A stretch of 12,567 nucleotides of DNA from CAKOSP01 sp964371745. Lineage in GTDB: Bacteria > Bacillota_I > Bacilli_A > RF39 > UBA660. Positions 4,410 to 9,972 of the stretch are shown piece by piece (positions within the stretch are counted from its first letter, which is position 1; every line of letters starts with the position of its first letter). The DNA lies in assembly GCA_964371745.1 (NCBI GenBank), contig CAYJNS010000031.1, positions 1 to 12,567 of the forward strand, given 5' to 3'. Position numbers and translations under genes: made by a program. Below the pieces are notes generated by a model that made no database searches, was not told the DNA's origin, and saw nothing but the letters and a program-made list of their open reading frames with translations.

Positions 4410-6053
4410 TTACTCAACCACATAGGGGTCGTTCCACTCTCCACTTCCACTTACAGAGGCCAGATTTGAGATGGAAACTACGGGGCGGACACCGGCGTGC
4501 TGGTAATTGACAATAGAGGCGCTCAAGTCGCCACTTATACCAACATTCCAGACACTAGTATGCCCGTTATTAGAATTGAACCCGAACGGAGAGCCTAACC
4601 AATAGCTACTATTTGTATATAAATAGCTAGTATGGTTTGCTATGCCTGGGACTAACTTTGAAGCAACTACCTCATCTACACTTAATAGTCCTATCTTTTT
4701 ATCTATTGCACCATTTCCTTTTTCTGCATCTTCTACTGTATATGCATCCGCCTTACTTGGACATGTAAATTCTGGAGCGCTTCCTCCTGGACCAAATGTA
4801 CTTGATGATGCTGTTACTCTTTCTGCTACTCCATATAATGTTGGACTTGTTCCAGTACCTGTTCCTGTATAACTTCCATTAGCTGAACCATAATATGAAC
4901 TTTGATATCCACTTGTTGCTAGACTTCTATCATAACAAAATAGATTATCTGCTATTAGATTATCATAACTTGTTAAATTTGTAGTATACCAATTTTCTAA
5001 TAATGCTTTCATAGGACTTGATGTACTTAATCCCTGTCTTTCTCCTACAGTATACATATATCCTACATAGGCATTATCATTATATAAAGAATTAAATGCC
5101 TCTCCTGTATCTATTTCTGTTTTTACATCTGTTAACATTGTTACTTTTTCTGATTCTAGTGGCTGATCTACTCCTGAATATATTACCCTTACTGATCCAT
5201 CTCCATTTATCCTTATTATTCTCCAGTAGTATCCTGCGAAGTGTACCCAGTTATTATCTACAGCTCCTCTAAAGTAATAACTTATTCCATAATCATCTGG
5301 CATTGACCACATTCCTGTTTCTTCTGCTGTGTCTGCTACTGTTGTAAAGTCTGGGTCTGCTTTTGCCTCTATTACATCTTTTCCTCCATTATTTTCTAAA
5401 ATTAATTCATTAAATGGAGTTATCTTATCAAACTTAACAGTGCACTCTGTAGGTGATTCTGCACTTACTTTTAATTTATTTGTTGCACTATCAAATGTTA
5501 TACTTGATCCATCTACGCAACTTGATGCGCTTTCATTAAACTTATAACTTGCATTTACTAAGCCTTCTATTGTATAGTGGGATGCATCTTCATATCCATC
5601 TTCTTTTAAGTTTTCTTTTAGTATTGTTATTTTTATATCAGTTCCTGCATCTAGTGTATTTACATCATAATAAAACTCGCATCTTGTTTTTCCAGGGGCT
5701 GTTATTGTAAAGGTTTCTGTTTCTGCATCTCTTGTAAATGTTCCACCATTAACACATTCTGATTTTTCTTCATTAAATGTATAGTCTTTTTCTGGTGCAT
5801 TCCAAAATGGAGTATATGTACCTAAGCCTACTCCTTCTTCATTTATATCTTCAACCATATATTTTATATTAAAGTCTGGAGCTTCAAATACTCCAGTTGT
5901 TCCTTTTATTAGATTTGTTGTTGCACTTGATGTAAAAAAGGCATGTGATGCATATAAAGAGATTGATACAATTAAAAATATTACTATTAATATTATTAGT
6001 ACATTTTTATATTTTACCGCTAAGTGTTTTATATTATCTAATATTTTTTTCAT
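4410..6053 (-). CDS. Large membrane-anchored surface protein with C-type-lectin-like C-terminal domain
   Basis: The 547-residue protein has an N-terminal hydrophobic helix (residues ~18-36) after a basic stretch, and no LPxTG motif. Two related modules follow, at about 88-130 and 168-210. Each contains 'Y-x-F-N', a Cys, a D-A-x-T core and a second Cys (C100/C125, C179/C204), suggesting two disulphide-held Ig-like repeats. From ~250 onward comes 'YYFRGAVDNNWVHFAGYYW' and 'RIIRINGDGSVRVIY', and the end has YWLGSP (484-489), VWNVG and GVRPVV (521-526). This tail resembles the formylglycine-enzyme/C-type-lectin fold found in gut Bacillota surface proteins and diversity-generating targets. It is probably an exposed binding protein; the ligand is unknown. 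AAAGGA precedes the ATG. The last ~65 codons differ in base composition from the rest. Confidence 0.8.
   Translation of the reverse strand: MKKILDNIKHLAVKYKNVLIILIVIFLIVSISLYASHAFFTSSATTNLIKGTTGVFEAPDFNIKYMVEDINEEGVGLGTYTPFWNAPEKDYTFNEEKSECVNGGTFTRDAETETFTITAPGKTRCEFYYDVNTLDAGTDIKITILKENLKEDGYEDASHYTIEGLVNASYKFNESASSCVDGSSITFDSATNKLKVSAESPTECTVKFDKITPFNELILENNGGKDVIEAKADPDFTTVADTAEETGMWSMPDDYGISYYFRGAVDNNWVHFAGYYWRIIRINGDGSVRVIYSGVDQPLESEKVTMLTDVKTEIDTGEAFNSLYNDNAYVGYMYTVGERQGLSTSSPMKALLENWYTTNLTSYDNLIADNLFCYDRSLATSGYQSSYYGSANGSYTGTGTGTSPTLYGVAERVTASSSTFGPGGSAPEFTCPSKADAYTVEDAEKGNGAIDKKIGLLSVDEVVASKLVPGIANHTSYLYTNSSYWLGSPFGFNSNNGHTSVWNVGISGDLSASIVNYQHAGVRPVVSISNLASVSGSGEWNDPYVVE
4482..4604 (-). 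other. Candidate hypervariable region (residues 484-524) of the surface protein
   Basis: The region runs from YWLGSP to GVRP. It holds many codons ending in C or T that differ from AAC/AAT mostly at A positions (TTC, TCT, CAT, GCC, ATT, CAC), at sites expected to be surface loops of the lectin fold. It closes with 20 bases (4481-4500) of which 17 are G or C, comparable to the GC-rich end of variable repeats in diversity-generating retroelements. No template repeat or reverse transcriptase lies in the window, so this is only a hypothesis. Confidence 0.35.
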
Positions 6054-6076
6054 ATTCTATCCTTTATTATGTCTTA

Positions 6077-6105
6077 ATTTTATCATTTTTTTTTTATTTT
6101 TACAA
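6077..6105 (-). promoter_or_regulatory. Candidate promoter of the surface-protein gene
   Basis: Minus-strand TTGTAA (6105-6100), 17-base spacer, TAAAAT (6082-6077), about 20 bases before the ribosome-binding site. The spacer is almost all A/T. This is the best match in the short gap. Confidence 0.45.
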
Positions 6106-6106
6106 T

Positions 6107-6127
6107 AAAAAAAAGTAAATACTTTAC
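6107..6127 (-). terminator. Weak terminator after the rpsO-pnp-DUF1653 cluster
   Basis: The minus-strand stem GTAAA/TTTAC (6127-6123 with 6119-6115, loop GTA) overlaps the DUF1653 stop codon and is followed by eight T (6114-6107). The stem is short and has little GC, so read-through into the surface-protein gene is possible. Confidence 0.45.
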
Positions 6128-6357
6128 ATATCTACTTCTTCACATCTATATTTTTGTTTTACATCTGGATATTTTTCATGGTCTACCTCAGATAAGAATT
6201 CAGTTAATTTTCTAGTCCATATTTTTTCTGCATTAGTAATATCTTGATATACCACTACTTCTTCTAAATCTTCAGAATCCTTTGCGATACAAATAATTTT
6301 ATAAACATTACCTTTAAAATGTCTATACTTACTATTTAGATTTATCTTTCTTTTCAT
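6124..6357 (-). CDS. DUF1653 family small protein
   Basis: The 77-78-residue soluble protein carries the DUF1653 pattern YRHFKGNVYKIICIAKDSED, then a strand VVVYQ, W-T-R-K-L-x-x-F (usual W-x-R-P-x-x-F) and the end 'YRCEE'. The fold is a small β-barrel-like domain of unknown function. Two ATG codons stand side by side (6360-6358 and 6357-6355). GAAGG lies only 2 bases from the first but 5 from the second, so I take the second. The start lies inside the 3' end of pnp, out of frame, with a 26-base overlap, which suggests translational coupling. DUF1653 genes occur in many genomic settings, so the pnp link is not informative about role. Confidence 0.8.
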   Translation of the reverse strand: MKRKINLNSKYRHFKGNVYKIICIAKDSEDLEEVVVYQDITNAEKIWTRKLTEFLSEVDHEKYPDVKQKYRCEEVDM

Positions 6358-8500
6358 CATTACCTTCTTTTTTCTTTGGTTTAGGTAAACATTCTTTTCT
6401 AGATAAGTTTAATCTACCTTTATTATCATAACCTTGAGATTTAACTAGTATTTGATCTCCTAAAGAGAATAAATCGCTTGGTTTTTCAACTCTTTCATGA
6501 GCAAGCTGTGAAACATGTACTAAGCCTTCAACACCTGGCCAAAGTTCTACAAAGCATCCAAAGTCTTCAACCTTAACAACTTTACCTTCATACTGTTTTC
6601 CATATTCAACAACTTTAACACAGTTTTCAATCATTTCTCTTGTTTTAGCAATTACTTCGTCACTCGTATGATATATAATAACTCTTCCATCATCTTCTAA
6701 ATCTACTTTAACAGCGTCTTTATCATTAACAGTTGAAACATTAGATGATTCTAAGATAATTTTAGTAATCATTTCTCCACCTCTACCAATAACATCTTTA
6801 ATCTTCTCTGGGTCAATATTAAATGTTACTACTTTAGGAGCATAAGGAGATAATTCTTTTCTAGGTTCATCTATTAAATTATTCATTACATCAAGTATTT
6901 CCATTCTTGCTTTTTTAGCTTGCGCTAAAGCTTCTTTTAAAATATCTTCAGTAACACCTTTAATTTTAATATCCATTTGAAGTGCTGTAATACCTTTTTT
7001 AGTACCAGCAACTTTAAAGTCCATATCACCCATATGGTCTTCTAAACCTTGAATATCTGTAAGGATTGTATATTTATCATTGTTTTGGATTAATCCCATT
7101 GCTATACCCGCTACTGGTGACTTAATTGGAACACCTGCTGCCATAAGTGATAAACACCCAGCACATATTGTAGCTTGAGAGCTTGATCCGTTAGACTCAA
7201 GTACTTCAGATACTACTCTTATTGTATAAGGAAACTCTTCTTCTGTTGGTATAACTTCAAGAAGCGCTCTTTCACCAAGTGCACCATGTCCTACTTCACG
7301 TCTTCCAGGAGCTCCATATCTTCCTGTTTCTCCTACAGAAAACTGAGGAAAGTTATAATGAAGCATAAATCTTTTAGAGTCTTCAATACCTAGTCCATCA
7401 AGTATTTGATGTTCACCTAAAGCACCTAGTGTTGTAGTAGCTAAAACTTGTGTTTCTCCTCTTTGGAAAAGACCTGAACCATGTGTTCTTGGCAAGATAT
7501 CTATCCAAGCATCTAAATCTCTTATTTCATCCATTTTTCTACCATCTGGTCTAATTTTTTTATCAGTAATTAAGTATCTTACTAAATCACTTTCAATTTT
7601 ATGAATAGATTTAGATACATCTTTTAATTTTGAATCTTTATCATCGCTTGATTCAAATAAATCTTCGAAGTGTACAAGTGCATCTTCCATTACTTTTTCT
7701 ATTGCATCATACTTTTCTAATTTATCTTTAATTTGAATAGCACTAAGCATTTTATCTTCAAATAAACTTTTAACTGTATCAAATATTTCTTTATCAATAT
7801 CAAATATTTCAAGTTCAACTTTTTCATCTCCAACTTCATTAATTATATCTTGTTGGAATTTACATAACTTCTTAATATTTTTATGAGCAAACATAAGTGC
7901 ATCTAACATAGTTTTTTCGCTTGCTTCTTTAGCCCCAGCTTCAACCATATTAATTGCATCTTTTGTTCCAGCAACAGTAAGCGCTATTTCACTAACTTCA
8001 CTTTGCTCAGCTGTTGGGTTAATAATAAACTCACCGTTTATCAAACCAACATTTACTCCAGATACTGGGCCATCAAATGGTATTTTACTTATACCTAGAG
8101 CAAGTGATGTTCCAAAAAGAGCTGCCATCTCTGGCGAGTTATCTTGATCAACTGATAAAACTGTGTTTATAACTTGAATTTCATTTCTTAAGTTTTCATT
8201 AAACATTGGTCTAATTGGTCTATCAATTAATCTACCAGCTAAAGTTGCTGCCTCACTTGGTCTTCCTTCTCTTTTAATAAATCCACCAGGTATTTTACCT
8301 ACTGAATAAAGTTTTTCTTGATAAATAACTTGCAGTGGAAAAAAGTCTTGAGTTACAGGTTTTTTACCCATAACACAAACTGAAAGTACTACTGTATCTC
8401 CATATCTTACTAATACTGATCCATGAGATTGTTTAGCTAGTCTTCCTGTTTCTACTACTATTTCTCTACCTAGAAAATCTAATTTAAATTCTTTTTTCAT
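6332..8500 (-). CDS. pnp: Polyribonucleotide nucleotidyltransferase (PNPase)
   Basis: The 722-residue enzyme degrades RNA 3'-5' by phosphorolysis as a ring-shaped trimer, and is a core part of mRNA turnover. The domains are all present. The first RNase PH domain (~10-140) has FFPLQVIYQEKLYSVGKIPGG and GRLIDRPIRP. An all-helical linker follows (~145-300). The second RNase PH domain (~312-520) has RTHGSGLFQRGETQVL, GRREVGHGALGERAL and the catalytic block LEDHMGDMDFKVAGT with D488, D492 and D494. The KH domain has the VIGRGG loop (570-575), and the S1 domain is at ~636-702. A lysine-rich tail ends the protein. The length is normal. GAGGT precedes the ATG. It follows rpsO, the classic order, with a terminator-like hairpin between them. 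Confidence 0.98.
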   Translation of the reverse strand: MKKEFKLDFLGREIVVETGRLAKQSHGSVLVRYGDTVVLSVCVMGKKPVTQDFFPLQVIYQEKLYSVGKIPGGFIKREGRPSEAATLAGRLIDRPIRPMFNENLRNEIQVINTVLSVDQDNSPEMAALFGTSLALGISKIPFDGPVSGVNVGLINGEFIINPTAEQSEVSEIALTVAGTKDAINMVEAGAKEASEKTMLDALMFAHKNIKKLCKFQQDIINEVGDEKVELEIFDIDKEIFDTVKSLFEDKMLSAIQIKDKLEKYDAIEKVMEDALVHFEDLFESSDDKDSKLKDVSKSIHKIESDLVRYLITDKKIRPDGRKMDEIRDLDAWIDILPRTHGSGLFQRGETQVLATTTLGALGEHQILDGLGIEDSKRFMLHYNFPQFSVGETGRYGAPGRREVGHGALGERALLEVIPTEEEFPYTIRVVSEVLESNGSSSQATICAGCLSLMAAGVPIKSPVAGIAMGLIQNNDKYTILTDIQGLEDHMGDMDFKVAGTKKGITALQMDIKIKGVTEDILKEALAQAKKARMEILDVMNNLIDEPRKELSPYAPKVVTFNIDPEKIKDVIGRGGEMITKIILESSNVSTVNDKDAVKVDLEDDGRVIIYHTSDEVIAKTREMIENCVKVVEYGKQYEGKVVKVEDFGCFVELWPGVEGLVHVSQLAHERVEKPSDLFSLGDQILVKSQGYDNKGRLNLSRKECLPKPKKKEGNDEKKDKSK

Positions 8501-8516
8501 TTCTACCTCTTTCTAT

Positions 8517-8546
8517 AAAAAAAAGGACACAAAAATAATTTGTGCC
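8517..8546 (-). terminator. Terminator/attenuator between rpsO and pnp
   Basis: The minus-strand stem GGCACAAA / TTTGTGTC (8 bp with one G-U, 8546-8539 with 8533-8526) is followed by eight T (8524-8517). It overlaps the rpsO stop codon. Because there is no clear separate pnp promoter in the ~16 remaining bases, it probably lowers pnp transcription by partial read-through. Confidence 0.7.
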
Positions 8547-8806
8547 TACTTTCTTAAATTTAACTCTTTAATAACTTTTCTATAACTAACAACATCATTT
8601 TCTTTTAAGTAGGCTAAAAGTTTTCTTCTTTTACCTACCATTTTTAAAAGTCCTCTGTTAGAATGAAAATCATGTTTATGTTCTTTAAAATGATCTGCTA
8701 AACTATTGATTCTCAGTGTTAATCTTGCAATTTGGGTTTCAACTGATCCACAATCTTTATCATGTTTAGCTAATTTTTTAACTACATCTTCATTTAATTT
8801 TTCCAT
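8546..8806 (-). CDS. rpsO: 30S ribosomal protein S15
   Basis: The 86-residue protein is S15, a primary binder of 16S rRNA in the platform of the small subunit. The family signature LADHFKEHKHDFHSNRGLL followed by MVGKRRKLLAYLK is intact, including the H-x-x-D-x-x-S core that contacts the rRNA three-way junction. Length is close to the usual 88-89. AAGGGAG sits 10 bases before the ATG. A promoter at 8922-8894 gives an mRNA leader of about 80 nt, long enough for the autogenous control known for S15 in several bacteria. The gene is followed by pnp on the same strand. Confidence 0.97.
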   Translation of the reverse strand: MEKLNEDVVKKLAKHDKDCGSVETQIARLTLRINSLADHFKEHKHDFHSNRGLLKMVGKRRKLLAYLKENDVVSYRKVIKELNLRK

Positions 8807-8886
8807 TTAAATAATTCTCCCTTCATTTGATAATCGGTTTAAACTGAGTTAAAAGTTGGGAATATCTAATAACCAAGTAAAAACTT
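8807..8886 (-). promoter_or_regulatory. rpsO leader (possible S15 autoregulatory RNA)
   Basis: The predicted leader of about 80 nt contains segments that can pair: TTGGTT near 8875 with AACCGA near 8835, including one G-U, and a local AAGT/ACTT stem. S15 controls its own mRNA in several phyla through unrelated structures, so this is plausible, but no known motif is recognised. Confidence 0.25.
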
Positions 8887-8893
8887 CATTTAT

Positions 8894-8922
8894 ATTTTAT
8901 AATAGATTTTGAAAAAATGCAA
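8894..8922 (-). promoter_or_regulatory. Promoter of rpsO
   Basis: Minus-strand TTGCAT (8922-8917), 17-base spacer, TAAAAT (8899-8894). It is divergent from the peptide-3 promoter, whose upstream box starts 24 bases away. Confidence 0.58.
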
Positions 8923-8945
8923 CTAGTTTTTTAGTTTTTACACAA

Positions 8946-8979
8946 TTCGACAAAATATTTATTTCTTATAAGTTACAAT
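8946..8979 (+). promoter_or_regulatory. Promoter of peptide mRNA 3
   Basis: TTCGACAAA (8946-8954), 19 bases, TACAAT (8974-8979). The -10 differs from the TATAAT of the other copies by one base and may be weaker. Confidence 0.58.
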
Positions 8980-9055
8980 ACATCCTTGGAAGTTTCTTAA
9001 AGTTAAGTGCCTACCTTCATAACTTCAGGGGGACCTAGAGGGGAGGTTTGATATA

Positions 9056-9136
9056 GTGAAAAGAAAAGATTTGTTAATTTTTATCTTATTAGTTATTATC
9101 ATTTATTTAATTGCCTCTTTATATAAAGCAATATAA
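9056..9136 (+). CDS. 26-residue hydrophobic membrane peptide 3 (candidate type I toxin)
   Basis: The frame starts at GTG 9056-9058, stops at TAA 9134-9136, and is preceded by GGGGAGG nine bases upstream. The peptide reads MKRKDLLIFILLVII, then I, Y, L, I, A, S, L, Y, K, A, I. It differs from copy 1 at two places (Phe9 for Leu, Tyr23 for Asn) and is identical to copy 4. It combines the basic start, the single hydrophobic span and the short tail described for copy 1. Using GTG here and in copy 4, against ATG in copies 1 and 2, would reduce translation. No other frame in the module is conserved. Confidence 0.72.
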   Translation: MKRKDLLIFILLVIIIYLIASLYKAI

Positions 9137-9137
9137 T

Positions 9138-9251
9138 AAAAAAAGCACTTAATTCAAATAGATCTGAATTAGGTGCTAACCCAACAATGGTAAGCACTTA
9201 AATTTCGGCTTTAAGTACTTCCTTTTTTATTGTATGCAGTTATCTGCTTAC
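9138..9251 (-). ncRNA. Antisense RNA 3 (candidate antitoxin RNA)
   Basis: Predicted to start near 9251 and end at the A/T tract 9144-9138 after the 12-bp stem 9145-9156/9165-9176. The 5' hairpin pairs GTAAGCAG with CTGCATAC around ATAA, with one A-A mismatch. The middle stem 9192-9202/9210-9220 mirrors the mRNA terminator. Length is about 114 nt. Confidence 0.67.
9192..9228 (+). terminator. Terminator of peptide mRNA 3
   Basis: AAGCACTTAAA (9192-9202) pairs with TTTAAGTACTT (9210-9220), then CC and six T (9223-9228). The predicted mRNA runs from about 8986, some 243 nt. Confidence 0.75.
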
Positions 9252-9257
9252 CTATAC

Positions 9258-9286
9258 ATATTATCATTTAATTAGACTTGTGTCTA
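9258..9286 (-). promoter_or_regulatory. Promoter of antisense RNA 3
   Basis: Minus-strand TAGACA (9286-9281), 17-base spacer, TAATAT (9263-9258), the same boxes as for antisense RNA 2. Confidence 0.62.
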
Positions 9287-9307
9287 TATTTTTTTGTATT
9301 TACACAA

Positions 9308-9341
9308 TTCGACAAAATATTTATTAGCTATAAGTTATAAT
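9308..9341 (+). promoter_or_regulatory. Promoter of peptide mRNA 4
   Basis: TTCGACAAA (9308-9316), 19 bases, TATAAT (9336-9341). The start is expected near 9348, just before the conserved GGAAG leader. Confidence 0.62.
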
Positions 9342-9416
9342 ACATCCTCGGAAGTTCTTAAAGTTAAGTGCCTACCTTCATAACTTCAGGGGGACCTAGA
9401 GGGGAGGTTTGATATA

Positions 9417-9497
9417 GTGAAAAGAAAAGATTTGTTAATTTTTATCTTATTAGTTATTATCATTTATTTAATTGCCTCTTTATATAAAGCAATATAA
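9417..9497 (+). CDS. 26-residue hydrophobic membrane peptide 4 (candidate type I toxin)
   Basis: GTG 9417-9419 to TAA 9495-9497; same peptide as copy 3 and nucleotide-identical through leader and coding part. The ribosome-binding site GGGGAGG (9401-9407) can pair with CCTACCTTC upstream (9371-9379, eight of nine pairs with GAGGGGAGG). Translation of the folded mRNA may therefore be shut off until the leader is freed. The same pairing exists in copies 1 and 3. Confidence 0.72.
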   Translation: MKRKDLLIFILLVIIIYLIASLYKAI

Positions 9498-9498
9498 T

Positions 9499-9614
9499 AA
9501 AAAAAGCACTTAATTCAAATAGATCTGAATTAGGTGCTCCAACCAAAATTAAGGTAAGCACTTAAACTTCGGCTTTAAGTACTTCCTTTTTATTGTATGC
9601 AGTTATCTGCTTAC
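9499..9614 (-). ncRNA. Antisense RNA 4 (candidate antitoxin RNA)
   Basis: Predicted start near 9614, end at the T tract read from A 9505-9499. Three hairpins as in the other copies: 5' stem GTAAGCAG/CTGCATAC, middle stem 9556-9566/9574-9584, and terminator stem 9506-9517/9526-9537. Length is about 116 nt. Confidence 0.67.
9556..9591 (+). terminator. Terminator of peptide mRNA 4
   Basis: AAGCACTTAAA (9556-9566) with TTTAAGTACTT (9574-9584), CC, then five T (9587-9591). The loop contains CTTCGG, which can form a UUCG tetraloop. Confidence 0.74.
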
Positions 9615-9620
9615 AAATAC

Positions 9621-9649
9621 ATTATATAATAGTTTTTTTAATATATCAA
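9621..9649 (-). promoter_or_regulatory. Promoter of antisense RNA 4
   Basis: Minus-strand TTGATA (9649-9644), 17-base spacer, TATAAT (9626-9621). It begins 10 bases after the stop codon of the small thioredoxin gene, in the same direction, with no hairpin terminator between. Confidence 0.7.
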
Positions 9650-9659
9650 GTAGCTAATT

Positions 9660-9947
9660 TTAAGAACAACATCCCCCACCACAGTTACAAGAATCACTTT
9701 CTTCAAATGTAGCGTTACCTTGAATAACACTTAATATTTCTTTTTCTTTTAAAACTTTTCCACTAGATACAACATTTTCATTTATAACTATAACTGGTGA
9801 GTTCATCACTCCATAGTTAATCATAATTTGTATATCATCAATATATTCTACATCTGCATTTATGTTATTTTTTTCAATAACTTTTTTTACTGCCTCAAAT
9901 AATTTGTGGCATGATTTACATCCACTTCCTAAAACTTTAATTTTCAT
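9660..9947 (-). CDS. Small thioredoxin-fold redox-active disulphide protein with Cys-rich tail
   Basis: The 95-residue protein of the 'thioredoxin_3' type (TM0979-like) starts MKIKVLGSGCKSCHKL with the redox pair C10-x-x-C13. It then has the IEKNNINADVEYIDD strand and the cis-Pro loop NSPVIVI, and lacks the first helix of classic thioredoxin. After the fold comes an unusual tail with five Cys (CNCGGGCC near the end), which could bind a soft metal or metalloid. It is the last gene of the permease-thioredoxin-CcdA operon, 25 bases after CcdA. That context, commonly seen with ArsR-controlled permeases, suggests delivery of electrons or metal to the detoxification proteins. AAAGGAAA lies about 9 bases before the ATG. 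Confidence 0.85.
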   Translation of the reverse strand: MKIKVLGSGCKSCHKLFEAVKKVIEKNNINADVEYIDDIQIMINYGVMNSPVIVINENVVSSGKVLKEKEILSVIQGNATFEESDSCNCGGGCCS

Positions 9948-9972
9948 TTATATCATTTCCTTTCTTTAAAAA

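Larger units (their letters stand above)
4261..4604. other. GC-rich block covering the 3' end of the surface-protein gene and ~150 bp beyond
   Basis: By hand count 4261-4620 is about 47% G+C, while an upstream stretch of the same gene (5341-5400) is about 37% and the neighbouring genes are lower still. Within it lie a very GC-rich run at 4481-4500, a perfect hairpin at 4350-4375, and GC-rich self-complementary stretches near 4280-4300. Codon choice also shifts (ccg, ggg, gcc, cgc, ccc). The intergenic part, 4261-4409, holds no open frame. The block looks acquired separately from the gene body. Confidence 0.6.
8946..9286 (+). repeat. Peptide/antisense module, copy 3
   Basis: It has the same elements as copies 1 and 2 but on the opposite strand. 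About 178 bases (9000-9177) appear identical to copy 4 (9361-9538), a sign of recent duplication or gene conversion. Confidence 0.85.
9308..9649 (+). repeat. Peptide/antisense module, copy 4
   Basis: Tandem to copy 3. Its antisense promoter is of the copy-1 type (TTGATA/TATAAT) and sits directly behind the redox operon. Confidence 0.85.

Noticed and set aside
3985..5547. Plus-strand open frames of 70-76 codons inside the nuclease and surface-protein genes (3985-4203, 4642-4872, 5329-5547)
   Set aside because: They are antisense to well-supported genes, lack family resemblance and lack good ribosome-binding sites.
8807..8886. Known riboswitch or T-box upstream of rpsO
   Set aside because: No recognisable T-box sequence, specifier stem or riboswitch core; an S15-type leader is the only, weak, suggestion.
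1892..9649. CRISPR array or insertion-sequence ends from the repeated ~340-bp units
   Set aside because: The repeats are long, only four, carry genes, promoters and terminators, and no cas or transposase gene is present.
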